DNA of 18,167 nucleotides from Euperipatoides rowelli (GCA_003024985.2 PXIH01S0021107.1); one strand, 5' to 3'; counted from the first letter of the stretch, positions 1 to 8,799 are shown. Notes: a model not told the origin generated them from the sequence alone. Translations and numbers: made by a program.

Positions 1-560
1 TATATATATGTAGTTTTCTACTTATTATACTACCGGTAATGAAGTAGATAAACTCCAGAATGAAAGGCATGGTGATTCCTTTCATTCCTATTTTTTGATT
101 ATTTTAGCATTGTGGAATACACAATTCTTGAAGAGTGGCAATCTTGTGTATTTATGTTCAAATTAAAAATGATATATTTTAGATATTAAAAAAAACTGTT
201 TCATTATGTTTTGTTGCTTATGTATGTAATCCTAAACAGATTATAATATAATGTTGTAGGGATGTTATTTTATTGTGCAAATTATAATGCAAATATCCTT
301 GAGTCGTCAATCTGGGTCAAATCTATGATTGTATAGCCTAATCTACTGTAAATACCAAGGAATTTAATTTACATTACAATAATAGTTAGACCTGCATATA
401 TTTTGGAGTTAATTAACTTTACTGTGAAAATATGGTGTACTTTTTTAGTTATAAATATTCCATTATGTAATTATGAAATTAACTATTTTGTTCATATTAT
501 AATTTTATGACTTTGTTTGGTATAAGAAATTACGAAAATTACAAATTCTAATTAGAGATT
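1..560. other. AT-rich stretch, no gene seen
   Basis: No open frame of note, no recognisable transposon motif and no RNA gene is visible on either strand. The sequence is AT-rich with short homopolymers only. It is best read as intergenic or intronic filler, or as transposon remains too old to recognise. Confidence 0.6.
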
Positions 561-567
561 TACTCAC

Positions 568-767
568 CTGGAGGAGCTGTTGCAGTTGTTGTCATCATAA
601 GCAGAGAAAAGGAAGTTATCATAAAATTTCTGACCAATCCTGGTGCTTGCTGGCTGATAGCAGACGATGTTGGCATTATTACAGATATAAAAGGGAGAAC
701 AACGGAGGAGTCGAGGAGATGAATCACAAATTTTTGAATCTTCTACAGGTAACATCTCCAAGCCAAA
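568..767 (-). CDS. Candidate internal exon of unknown gene
   Basis: On the minus strand this 200-nt block is bounded by an acceptor-like sequence (pyrimidine-rich tract ending in CTTAG, AG at 769-768) and an excellent donor, CAG|GTGAGTA (cut after 568). Exactly one of the three frames is open throughout, about 66 codons, and it is less AT-rich than its flanks. The peptide includes the stretches DSSPRLLRCSPFYICNNAN and FLFSAYDDNNCNSSS; it has several cysteines and I recognise no domain. No ATG is needed if it is internal; the first in-frame Met is at about residue 5. The block could equally be part of an unrecognised repeat, because the plus strand carries promoter-like signals over the same bases. 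No flanking exon is identifiable in the window. Confidence 0.25.
634..692 (+). promoter_or_regulatory. CCAAT plus TATA box-like pair
   Basis: A CCAAT pentamer at 634-638 precedes a TATAAAA at 686-692, about 48 bases apart, on the plus strand. A purine-rich tract and an ATG (720) follow. The arrangement resembles an RNA polymerase II core promoter or a retroelement LTR promoter. A 64-codon frame on this strand (647-841) has no recognisable motif, so no gene is assigned. TATA-like strings are common by chance in DNA this AT-rich. Confidence 0.25.
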
Positions 768-769
768 CT

Positions 770-1320
770 AAGGAGATGCAATATATAAGCTGTAGACCTG
801 AATACTCACCCCTTTTGCTAATCATTTCAAGACGTGATTAATCATAATATATCGTACATATAAATATTGGCAAAATTTGTTCAATCGCTGATTTTACAGA
901 TAATTTCAAATGAATAAAATAAATAATGAAGAAATTTTAACAATTGCAGAGCTCCATCGATAAACAACATTATATTTCAGTTTCCAATGCGCCCATTCCT
1001 ATAAAAAATACTAAAATGCTCATACTGCAAGTATACATCAATTTCAAGCTTGTTATGTATCCGGAACTTTTTATCCAATCTGAACATTCTTAAGTTCTTA
1101 CAGAACTTTAGAATCTAAATCAATAACTTTATTTTAACAAAATTTCTAGATAAATTTTTCTATACAATATAGATTGACCATCTCTTAAGCATTCTCGAGC
1201 TTTTGTTTTGGGGAATTTTATGGAATATTGTAGTCATGAATTGTTTTAGAAATAAATATAATGCATTGTTAAGTTAATTTGTTTGTGTTTGGAAGATTAT
1301 TTACTATGGAAATGATTATT
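770..1320. other. AT-rich stretch, no gene seen
   Basis: Both strands are interrupted by stops in all frames, and I recognise no motif, repeat or RNA structure. It separates the candidate exon from the presumptive 5' end of the first Ty3/gypsy element. Confidence 0.6.
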
Positions 1321-1324
1321 TTAT

Positions 1325-1792
1325 GTTAGTCAGATGTTTTTCCAGATTATAGCACGACGGGGTTGGTACTTGGCCCACTCTATCAGGGCTAATGAACAAT
1401 ATGGAATTTCATTTTCTCACCTCCTTATTCCTATAGGCTAAACTGAGTTGGCTTTTTTTAGTGTATTAGTTTGTGTTTATGTAAAACTTTTGCTAATTTT
1501 GGTTTTTTAATGTATTGTATGTATGTAATGATTATTTTGTAATGAACTTAACTTAGTGAATTCTATTTAATAGCTTGCCTTGTGATAGAATAGAGTCTAA
1601 TAAAAGGAGAGGGACAGACTCTATAAGGTAGGCTATTCCAACTCAGCAAAGCCCGTACCATTGGTATCTGACATATATAGGAAAGAAAATTGGCTTGTAG
1701 ACAGGATTTTTTTAATCATTTGCATCTTCTAATATTTTAATTTAATTTGTTAGCTATTTATCGTATTGTTTTCTTCAAGTGTCTTCTTGAAG
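1325..1792 (+). repeat. Possible 5' LTR of Ty3/gypsy copy A
   Basis: The stretch just upstream of the primer-binding-like site and gag starts with TGTTAGTC at 1325. It carries an AATAAA (about 1599-1604) and a TATAAG (about 1621-1626), as expected of an LTR. It is less AT-rich than its surroundings in the 1350-1450 and 1590-1670 parts. I could not find a matching copy downstream of pol, so the boundaries are guesses and the call rests on position only. The element may have lost its 3' LTR or have one too diverged to see by eye. Confidence 0.3.
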
Positions 1793-1810
1793 TGGCGTCC
1801 ACCTAAAAGT
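1773..1810 (+). promoter_or_regulatory. Hairpin plus tRNA primer-binding-like site
   Basis: CTTCAAG (1773-1779) and CTTGAAG (1786-1792) form a perfect 7-bp inverted repeat with a 6-base loop. Immediately after it, TGGCGTCCACC begins at 1793. A TGG start complementary to the CCA end of a tRNA is the hallmark of the minus-strand primer-binding site, and TGGCG beginnings are common in Ty3/gypsy elements. The gag start lies 116 bases downstream, as expected of a leader. The tRNA cannot be named with confidence. Confidence 0.45.
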
Positions 1811-1918
1811 CGGTTTGTATTGCGTTTAAAATTATTTAGTTTAACATTGGCTATGTTGATGTTAAGGTTAACACAAACATTATTAATAATTTGAAATTTA
1901 TATATTTAATATTTTAAA

Positions 1919-3149
1919 ATGTCTCAAGAAAATTTGTTAGTGTTATTTGATCCGTTGAGTACTGAAAGCAGCGAGATAGAAGAAGCAGAGACCCCGGATG
2001 TAGCTGCAGTCATTAAGAGAAATCTAGCAGTGGAAGAGGCCATGAAAGCAGAATTAGTTGAAAAAATAAATTGGAAGGTCAAAATACTCATATTGAATTA
2101 TTGAGAAATTCAATTGAGCAGTTAAGGTCAAAAATTTCACATCAAGTTAGCATATCTACTCCAATATTAGAACCACTGAGACTATTAACTGATTCATTGA
2201 TAAAAGATATAGGATTGGCGATACTATCGATATTGCTAAACCGATAAAAGCAGAATTAGTTAGTTTATCACTAATTCTGTCAGTTACAAAATTTTTTTAT
2301 TAGAGGTGATGTTTGTTCTAAGTGTAGTTGTCATCAAAGAGACACTAATTTTGCTAGTAATCAGCCAATTAATGTTGTATGTCAACTGCCAGAGGACTGG
2401 TATGATAGAGGCGGCCATGACACTTCTTCCGAGCTTGCCAACTTCCAGATTTTGGAGGGGGATGTATTCGGTATCGAACGTTTTGTAACCGAATTTCATG
2501 CTTTGAGAGATCAGTATAGATGGCCAGATGTTAAAGCACGAACTATTCTGGAAAAGAAAATAATATGTAAGGCAAAGGCTATATATTCAGGAAGTAGAGA
2601 ATTAGTTACGATTGAGGAGAGGCTACAAGACCATATTAGACTATTTTTGCTACAGCCTGACTGGGAACATAGCCTACTCACAAACTGTTCAGAGCTTGTA
2701 AGCATAGTGTAGATGAAAGTACTGCTGCTTATGGTATTAGACTATTTGCTTTAGCCAAACATTTATGTCCACCACCGGGAAGTTCATTAGTTGAGCATAA
2801 TCAAATGTTACTAGAAAAATATCGGGAAGATATATTGCCACATTTAGCTATTGAACTGATTAGAAAAGGCAATATGGGTCTAACTGAATCCGTAGCATAT
2901 ATTGAGGATTTAGAAAGGAAACTTAAGGCGCATGAGGAACGAGAAAAGTTAGTTTATACTGTAAAAGTAGATCCAAAGCCCATAAAGTTTGAAAAGCAAA
3001 TTGAGGGATTAAAAGCTGAATTGGCGGAATTATCCAAAGTCAACAAAGAAATTCTAGATAGTGAAAAACATAGAAAGCAAATTATTTGCAATTATTGTAA
3101 GATAGGGGCTCACATAGAACGTTGTTGTAGAAAAAAAAGCTACCGATAA
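1919..3149 (+). pseudogene. gag: gag: capsid and CCHC zinc knuckle, frameshifted
   Basis: Gag would form the virus-like particle that packages element RNA. The reading starts at ATG 1919 (MSQENLLVLFD), shortly after the primer-binding-like site, and breaks near 2104. A second frame, open from about 2302 to 2712, has a Cys/His cluster (VCSKCSCH, about 2314-2337) and a capsid-like stretch with LEGDVFGIERFVTEF and RDQYRWPDVKA, resembling the helical Ty3 Gag capsid. A further frame shift near 2700 leads into the segment ending at 3149. That segment has a charged, likely helical or coiled-coil part (IEDLERKLKAHEEREK and following). It ends in a zinc knuckle at 3087-3128 with spacing C-x2-C-x4-H-x4-C, which binds nucleic acid. 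At least two frameshifts make it non-functional. Confidence 0.75.
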
Positions 3150-3607
3150 TGCAACTAATGCTAGTACCGATTCTATAGTGACTTTGTTAAACTCCCCAAC
3201 CCTTCATTCGTAAGTTCCGTGAGTGATGTGGTGTCATCTTTCGATAGACAGAGCGGAACTAATCCTGTTACTTTATCCAGTGAATCGTTATCCAGAGTAA
3301 ATATTGTGCTGGTAAACCAGTAGTACCGTGGAAAATGGCAAACAATTGTAAGCAAAATAAGGTGAGACAATCTCGTTTGCTGATTAAGAAACAAGATGGT
3401 GATAATAGTGTTGCGCAAATGACGTCTACAGAAGCAAAATCGCTAACTTTTCCATCAGAATTTATTAGCTACAAACTTTGGGATTTATTGAGTAAAGATA
3501 ACTCTGTACTAGGTTGTAAAATTAAAAGTCCAGAAAAATATTGTAATAATATTTTAGTTGTGCAAGAAAATAATGCTAAGAGTACTATAAACTAGTATAG
3601 TAGGAAT
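3150..3607 (+). pseudogene. gag-pol spacer relic of copy A
   Basis: Between the zinc knuckle and the protease lies a low-complexity, Lys/Ser/Asn-rich stretch, open from 3335 to 3595 (MANNCKQNKVRQSRLLIKK at its start). No domain is recognisable. Its position corresponds to the poorly conserved linker at the start of pol. The frame differs from that of gag just upstream, consistent with either programmed frameshifting in the ancestor or decay. Confidence 0.4.
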
Positions 3608-4250
3608 TTGGTAAAGAAAAAGAAAGGCCAAAAGCAACATAAAAATAAAGTGAAGATTAAACTTGAAAGTGAGACTAGCTTTAAAAATGAAGAAATTAGT
3701 ACAATAAAATGTATTTCTACATATGAGGACAAACCTAGTATTTCAGTGGTGGTATTATATGTAGAAACACATTTTATTGTACTAATTTCTTCATTTTTAA
3801 AGCTAGGACAAACCTATTATTGCAGTGGTGGTATTTGGGAGGAAGATCTTAGCTCTTCTCGAAACTGGAGCTGAAAATTGTCTTCTAGATGAAAAATATG
3901 TACGACCGGAATGGTTAAAAAATAAAACTATGGAGGTCTCCATTAAATCGCCAGTTTCCGAAAAATAAATAACCGGAATAAAGACGGTTGTCAATATTAA
4001 ATTGAATGATAAAAACATCCTTCAGCCTGTCTGTGTCATAAAAATGCAACAGCATATGGCATTTCAAATGATTATTGGGTTTGATATGTGTGCTCTATAT
4101 AATGCCATTATTGATTGTGAGAAATGTGAGGTCAAACTACAACTTGGTGAGGGTAAAGCATGGGATGAGTTCATTAACCAATCACAATCAAGGAAAATCT
4201 ATAGTTGCGAAACCACTCTCTTAAATTACAAACAAGATGGCGAGGATTAA
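3608..4250 (+). pseudogene. pol: Retropepsin-like protease of copy A, active site altered
   Basis: Aspartic protease domain that would cut the Gag-Pol polyprotein. After a Lys-rich lead (KKKKGQKQHKNK), the catalytic strand reads ILALLETGAENCLL in the frame beginning at 3807, with ETGA at 3861-3872. Active retropepsins have D[ST]GA there, so the nucleophilic Asp is replaced by Glu. A stop follows at about 3966. The frame then continues through QPVCVIK and MIIGFDMC, the usual I-I/L-G motif near the C-terminal end of the domain, up to the stop at 4250. A 31-base duplication precedes the domain and puts the upstream part in a different frame. The domain would be inactive in two ways: stops, and loss of the catalytic residue. 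Confidence 0.7.
3726..3835 (+). repeat. 31-bp direct repeat, offset 79 bp, in protease
   Basis: The segments 3726-3756 and 3805-3835 match at 29 of 31 positions (AGGACAAACCTA..., ending CAGTGGTGGTATT). Both encode the strand just before the protease active site (DKPxI followed by VVV). The offset of 79 is not a multiple of three, so the duplication shifts frame. The first copy lacks any following catalytic motif, so the second is the original domain context. Confidence 0.85.
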
Positions 4251-4253
4251 CAT

Positions 4254-5180
4254 GAATTATACTGTCTATTTAAAACAAATGAATTATGTCTAAGCAATAC
4301 ATACCGTATAGCTCTTGAAAAAATATTTGAGGATCATAAAACAGTTCTTATTGAGGATGTAATTAATATGAAGGGTGCTAATATACCTGCATATGAGCCG
4401 AAATTCAAAAATGATATCCCAATCTATTAGTGACAATACCGGATTCCACACAGTTTATATGGCCACTTAGATCTCAACTTGATAAGTTAGAGAAAACTAA
4501 TATAATAAAGAAAATACATAGCCATTATAATTCGCCAGTAATGGTATTACCTAAAAAAAGACTCTAAAGAGGTTAGGATTGTTCTTGATTTACGCAAAAA
4601 AAAATAACAAATAGTAACTGAACAGTACCCTATAATGTGAATTGAGGATATCCTGGAAAATTTAGTGGGTGCACGCATTTTTTAGTAGTTCGGACTTGAA
4701 TAACGGGTATTTTAATGTAAAATTGACCAAAGATGCTCAAAAGAAGTTTCCTTTTCTGTGCCTTTTGCCCATTATACCTTCACCAGGCTTTGTCAAGGTT
4801 GTGTAACATCGGCAGTGGTTTTTCAAAAAATAATGATTGAGTGTTTAAATGAGGTCATACTAAACATCGAGGAACATTTGAAAACATTGGAAGAGGTATT
4901 TTCCGCCCTAAAATGTATAAATATGGCCATTAAACCTTCAAAATGCAAATTCTTTAGAGAGTCAATCAAGTTTTTAGGTCATATGGTAGATAAAAACGGA
5001 TGTCGTCCTGTGGAAAGTAGTGTAGTAGCAATACAAAAATTAGCTCGTCATACCACTGTAAAGGGTGTGAGAAGCTTTTTGGGAAGCTTGAATTTTTATC
5101 GCAAGTTTATAACCAATTTTTCTGAAATTGCTACACTGTTGTATGACTTACTAAAGAAAAGAAATATGAAGATCTCTTAG
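4254..5180 (+). pseudogene. pol: Reverse transcriptase of copy A, YxDD block deleted
   Basis: The RNA-dependent DNA polymerase domain is recognisable in several frames. The fingers include NSPVMVLPKK near 4540 and VRIVLDLRK near 4580. The palm motif with the first catalytic Asp is SSDLNNGYF (Asp codon about 4693-4695). The open piece 4758-5180 has PFAHYTFTRLCQG, then CLNEVILNIEEHLKTLEEVF, then NMAIKPSKCKFF and FLGHMVDKNG. Alignment by eye with copy B shows that about 16 residues are missing between CLNEVILNI and EEHL (around 4855-4870). That is exactly where the YxDD catalytic pair should be. The C-terminal part SFLGSLNFYRKFI marks the thumb/connection. Stops and frameshifts lie upstream (4320-4750). 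Confidence 0.85.
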
Positions 5181-5796
5181 AGTAGTAGGGCAGAAGAAGC
5201 ATTTCCGACTTTGAAATTAAATTGATTAATGCTCCATTGTTGGTATTTCTTAAGTTTGACAAACCCTTCGTGATGAAAACAGATGCATCACTGACATCAA
5301 TTGAGACAATTCTAGAACAGGAGGATGATAATGGTGAGTTTCAACCGATAGCTTATGGAAGTCGTAGGCTGAACCGTGCAGAGCGTAACTATGCAGTAAT
5401 TGAGAGAGAAGCCCTAGCTATAGTATTTGTCTTAAATCACTTTAAACACCTTACTTATGGTAATAAGATTATTTTATTAACTGATCATAAGCCTCTGATA
5501 TATATATGAATGAATTAAAAGATGCCAATTCGAGAGTGACTAGATGGATGTTAAGTGTTCAGCAGAATGATGTGCACTTTGAGCATATTCCTGGGAAATT
5601 AAATAGTTTTGCTGACATGCTCTCGAGGAATTATGATGAGAATGAGATAGTGACGTGTGCACTTGAGACTGGAAAAAGGTCGATAACTGTAGAATTTATG
5701 ACAGGAGAACATAAATGTAATGAGATTAGGAATAAAATTAAAGAAGGTTATTTTAAGGAGAATGAATTTATATTGGATGATAACCAAATTATTTAA
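5181..5796 (+). pseudogene. pol: RNase H domain of copy A
   Basis: RNase H degrades RNA in the RNA-DNA hybrid during reverse transcription. The first open piece (5222-5509) has VMKTDASL (first Asp), then PIAYGSRRLNRAERNY, then VIEREALAIVF (Glu), then LLTDHKPLIY (Asp). A TGA at 5507-5509 ends that frame. A one-base shift continues in 5506-5796 with RVTRWMLSVQQ, HIPGKLN and FADMLSR, the family's closing Asp-containing motif. All four acidic positions are therefore visible, but in two frames. The remainder (to 5796) is the tether toward integrase, rich in Glu, Lys and Asn. A short gap upstream (5181-5221) joins it to the RT connection. Confidence 0.85.
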
Positions 5797-7149
5797 AAAA
5801 AAATTCAGTTAGGCAAAACTAAATACTCAGCCTATAGAACTTTGGTCCCAGCATCCTTAGTACTGGATGTATTATTTTTTACCACAATAATATAGTGGGG
5901 GGGGGGGCATTTTTCATTAGATAAAACATTCTATAAAGTAAAACGAAGCTTTACTTGGGATACTATTTTTACAGATATTAAGAAATATCCGCAGCTGCTG
6001 TGAAAAATGTCAGACGTAATAGAAGTAGGATAAAGGCACCTTACAAGCTGTGGAGCCCCCTTTAACAAGCATGTCCAAATTGAGCCTTGATATTCTTGGG
6101 CCTTTCAATACAACTCAAAGGCGTAACAAGGATATAATTACCTATACTGATCATTTTTATAGAATGACCTGGGCAAGCCCATTACCAAGCCAGGAAGCTC
6201 ATATTGTTGCAAAGGACTATATTGACACTATTTATACTCATTATGGGGGATCTAAATATATTTTATCTGATCGTCGGCCACAATTGGTAGGCCATATTAT
6301 GGTCTACTCTTAGTGCTAAACTGGGTATAACACAACTTTTAACTAATCCTTATTGGCCATGCTCCAATGGAGTAACAGAAAGAATTAATAGCAAGATTCT
6401 GACCCTTTTATAACATTATTGCAATCAACATTATACTGATTGGGACACTATGTTACCCTACATCATGCAGGCAATAAATAACACTGTTCATAGGAGTACC
6501 AAAGAAGTGCCATTCTACATATTTCATGGATTTCATGATGAAAATGATGAAAACTTGGAAAGGAGTGAATTAGTAGACTGTGTTATGGAAAGACTCGAAG
6601 CTGCAAGGTCAGAAGTTTTTTTTTAAATTTACAAGAATAGTCAATAACTAATGCTAAAAACAAAGACAGAGGACAAAATCTGAGTGAATTTGACATTAGA
6701 CAGAGTGTATTAGCATTGGATGTACCCAGTTATGCTGGACATAACCGCAATTGAATCCAAGGTACACTGGACCATTTATTGTAACAAGAGGGACTGGACT
6801 GACTAATTATCATATAGTACATGTGGACAAACTAAAGGCCTATTTCCACAAGAACTATATTGATGATGAACAAACCAATGTTGATGCAATTGCTATTACT
6901 GATATCTTGAATATGACTACAAAGGATCCTATCGTTACCTTCCCACCTAATGAAGATGATGTGAATGACGACACTAATTTTGACCAAACTTCAGAAATGA
7001 ACCATGAAGTGGAAAATTATTTTAGTAAACTAAATATCAATGACGATTTCAGTAGACAAAAAGAGGAAAATGAAACTTCAGGTAGGTATTATCTTCGATC
7101 GTTGGATAGAGTAAATAAAAAACTGGAGCCCTCCGCCTATCGAAACTGA
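5797..7149 (+). pseudogene. pol: Integrase of copy A with GPY/F module and C-tail
   Basis: Integrase inserts the cDNA. The N-terminal HHCC zinc region is partly present: GGGHFSLDKTFYKVKR after an 11-G run (5897-5907), then CCEKC near 6000; the first His appears lost. The core has LSLDILGPF (first Asp, piece 6050-6313), ILSDRRPQL (second Asp; Gly of the usual DRGPQ is Arg) and, in another frame, NPYWPCSNGVTERINSKIL (catalytic Glu, about 6350-6395). VHRSTKEVPFYIFHG follows near 6490. The C-terminal piece begins NPRYTGPFIV, with HVDKLKAYF after it, a GPY/F-type module. An acidic tail follows and ends in YYLRSLDR just before the stop at 7147-7149. Frame changes near 6313, 6600 and 6750 break the protein. 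Confidence 0.85.
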
Positions 7150-7622
7150 AAACAAAATTTATGCTCATCAGTACTTTTAATGAAAAAGACCTTTAAGTAA
7201 ATGAAAAATGCTGAATTACCTAGGTAAGTTAAAGTCAAATGAGTTTATTATAGTTTAATTTTTTTGCCTGGCCAGGTCAAGTTAAGTTTAAAAAAAAAAA
7301 AAAAAAATTGGAAACGTTTTTGGCAAATTAATGTTTGTCATACTGAAAATTATTGTGGCAGTAATTACTAGGCTAAATTTTAGAAATGAACTTAATCGTA
7401 ATTCTTAATATATGCAAAATAATTTAATAATGACGAATATGTAATTATAAGGATTGAATAAATTGTTCATTTTTTTAACGAATGTTACTGAAAGAATGAA
7501 ATTGATTTGTAAATTTTCTAACGAGAAAAGTGATTTTTAATCTTAAGAATGAAATCTTTTCAATAGTTGCTTATAAATTTTAAGTTTTAAAAAAGAAAAA
7601 AAGAAAAAAGTTAGTCTTGAAA
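7150..7622. other. Non-coding 3' region of copy A; purine tracts
   Basis: No open frame. It holds an 18-A run (7290-7307) and a purine-rich tract of A and G near 7589-7611 (AAAAAAGAAAAAAAG within it). Either could be the polypurine tract that primes plus-strand synthesis just before a 3' LTR. TTAGTC follows the second tract, faintly recalling the TGTTAGTC start of the candidate 5' LTR, but the likeness ends there. A strong donor-like TAG|GTAAGTT lies at 7221-7230 on the plus strand. Confidence 0.4.
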
Positions 7623-8065
7623 CTAATTAATTATCATTCTTTGGTCTCTTCTTTCGGGGATCGATGGCTGGTGTAGTTGAAAGAGATCTGGACTAAGTGG
7701 TATGTTCTTGTAGGGGAAAGCAAGATCTGCCTCTGGTTTTACATAAATTGGTGGAGGGTTGGCTTCGGTTACTGATTCTTCCTCTTCCTCTTCAAATTTA
7801 TGGGTGTTAAGATCCAAGGAATAGGTTTAGACAGAACTTTTCCCTTAGGTGTTTTTGGGATTTGATTTTGTTGTAAAGCCATTCGTTTTCGACACAAACA
7901 AAGTTCTTCTCGTAATTTTAATTGTATATCAGTTTGCTGGATATACTTGTCCATAAGCGTGGAGTATTTTTGCTCTAATTCTCTAAAACGCTGTGTATAG
8001 CTGATTTTCGGAAGGTTGGATGCCTCTACCATTGGTCCGTCGGTTATGGGAGCAGTTCTTGACAT
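7623..8065 (-). CDS. Antisense ORF of unknown function downstream of copy A
   Basis: Minus-strand frame starting at ATG 8065-8063 (MSRTAPITDGPMVEASNLP); an in-frame TAA lies five codons upstream, so the start is well bounded. The first 98 codons predict a helical, possibly coiled-coil part (RFRELEQKYSTLMDKYIQQ) followed by a basic stretch (NQIPKTPKGKVL). Near 7800 a single frameshift leads into a second frame that runs to a stop at 7623, with a run of Glu (HKFEEEEEESVTE) and a Pro-rich part (ANPPPIYVKPE). If joined it would be about 147 residues. I recognise no family. It could be an accessory antisense gene of the Ty3/gypsy lineage, a relic of another minus-strand element, or part of a host gene. 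Confidence 0.45.
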
Positions 8066-8398
8066 GTTTAGATGAAGTTAGAGAATACTTTATCCACTTT
8101 TATTTATTAGTATAAAAAGAAATTTTGTTTTGACAATTGAAGTGAAATAATTTTCAAAATGGAGTAGTTAAAGGTTATAGCAGATGATATCAAAATGAAT
8201 TATGGGAAATTTTAATTATATAATTTNCCACTAGAGGGAGGTAAATTACTGTTCTTTAGTTACAACATACGGTAAACTTTACGAAAGGTTTTAGGTTGTT
8301 TTGTTGATACTTTTGGGTAAATTCTTTTGCTTAATTTTTTAAACAATGATATTATATAATGATAGATTTTATGATAAAACAGATGGAATTAGTGCTGT
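8066..8398. other. AT-rich stretch between copies A and B
   Basis: No gene is seen. One undetermined base (N) is present at 8227. A less AT-rich patch CCACTAGAGGGAGG follows it. This interval should hold copy A's 3' LTR and copy B's 5' LTR if both were complete, but no duplicated LTR sequence is apparent. Confidence 0.5.
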
Positions 8399-8548
8399 AT
8401 GCATAATTTTGAGCTGTATAAACAATTCTTTATATCTAAGCAGAAAAAGTTCAGTCCGGGAGAAATAAAATATGAAAGGAAGAAGTCTAGAGATAAACAC
8501 AACCCAGAGTGTGATAGTGTGGTAAATTCAAATCTTGACAGGAATTAA
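8399..8548 (+). pseudogene. Small basic ORF, probably gag-pol linker relic of copy B
   Basis: A 49-residue frame from ATG 8399 (MHNFELYKQFFISKQKKF) to TAA 8548, rich in Lys, Ser and Asn. I recognise no domain. It lies upstream of copy B's protease, where the gag-pol linker would be, and its composition resembles the equivalent stretch of copy A. No gag precedes it. The assignment is by position only. Confidence 0.25.
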
Positions 8549-8799
8549 AATATAGTGCTGTAATTAAAGGGACAGTTGGCTACATAAATCGATATAATAA
8601 TAATCAAAATGAAAAAAAATTATAATTCACATGAAATTAATAATTATAATAAAAAAGGATATCCAAATTAAGAAAGTTTTAAAAATAAAAATATGGTAAT
8701 AGTAAAATAATTAAAAATAGTATCAATAGCATAAATTCACTACATTCTTAAAATAATAAAAAAGTGAATAAAAATAGGAATATCTGTATTAAATTTTTA
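8549..8799. other. Very AT-rich gap in copy B
   Basis: Stops occur in all frames. The sequence is dominated by AAT and ATA strings. This is presumably the remains of the gag-pol linker; no motif is legible. Confidence 0.5.

Larger units (their letters stand above)
1793..7149 (+). mobile_element. Ty3/gypsy LTR retrotransposon, copy A, degenerate
   Basis: The order gag, protease, reverse transcriptase, RNase H, integrase, then a GPY/F-like module defines a Ty3/gypsy element (Metaviridae type). All domains can be recognised, but the frame changes many times and several stops interrupt it. No single frame covers more than one domain. The inner limits are taken from the primer-binding-like site and the pol stop; the full element extends outward to LTRs that I cannot delimit. 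RT and integrase motifs are shared with copy B downstream (for example INMAIKP in RT), so both belong to one lineage. I see no envelope-like gene on the plus strand. Confidence 0.85.

Noticed and set aside
2284-2499. Minus-strand open frame opposite gag
   Set aside because: The plus-strand frame over the same bases reads as the N-terminal and capsid part of Gag; the minus frame has no motif and is a shadow.
6751-7149. Envelope-like gene after integrase
   Set aside because: The frame is the GPY/F module plus tail of integrase; it has no signal peptide, membrane segment or cleavage motif.
7221-7230. Plus-strand donor-like TAG|GTAAGTT after copy A pol
   Set aside because: No acceptor or downstream plus-strand coding sequence supports splicing; kept only as a remark in the region description.
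7268-7277. Palindrome CCTGGCCAGG in the 3' region of copy A
   Set aside because: A single 10-base palindrome without a partner or context; it can occur by chance.
8227-8227. The N base as a real structural break
   Set aside because: A single ambiguous base; it does not by itself show an assembly gap, though it is noted for the missing-LTR question.
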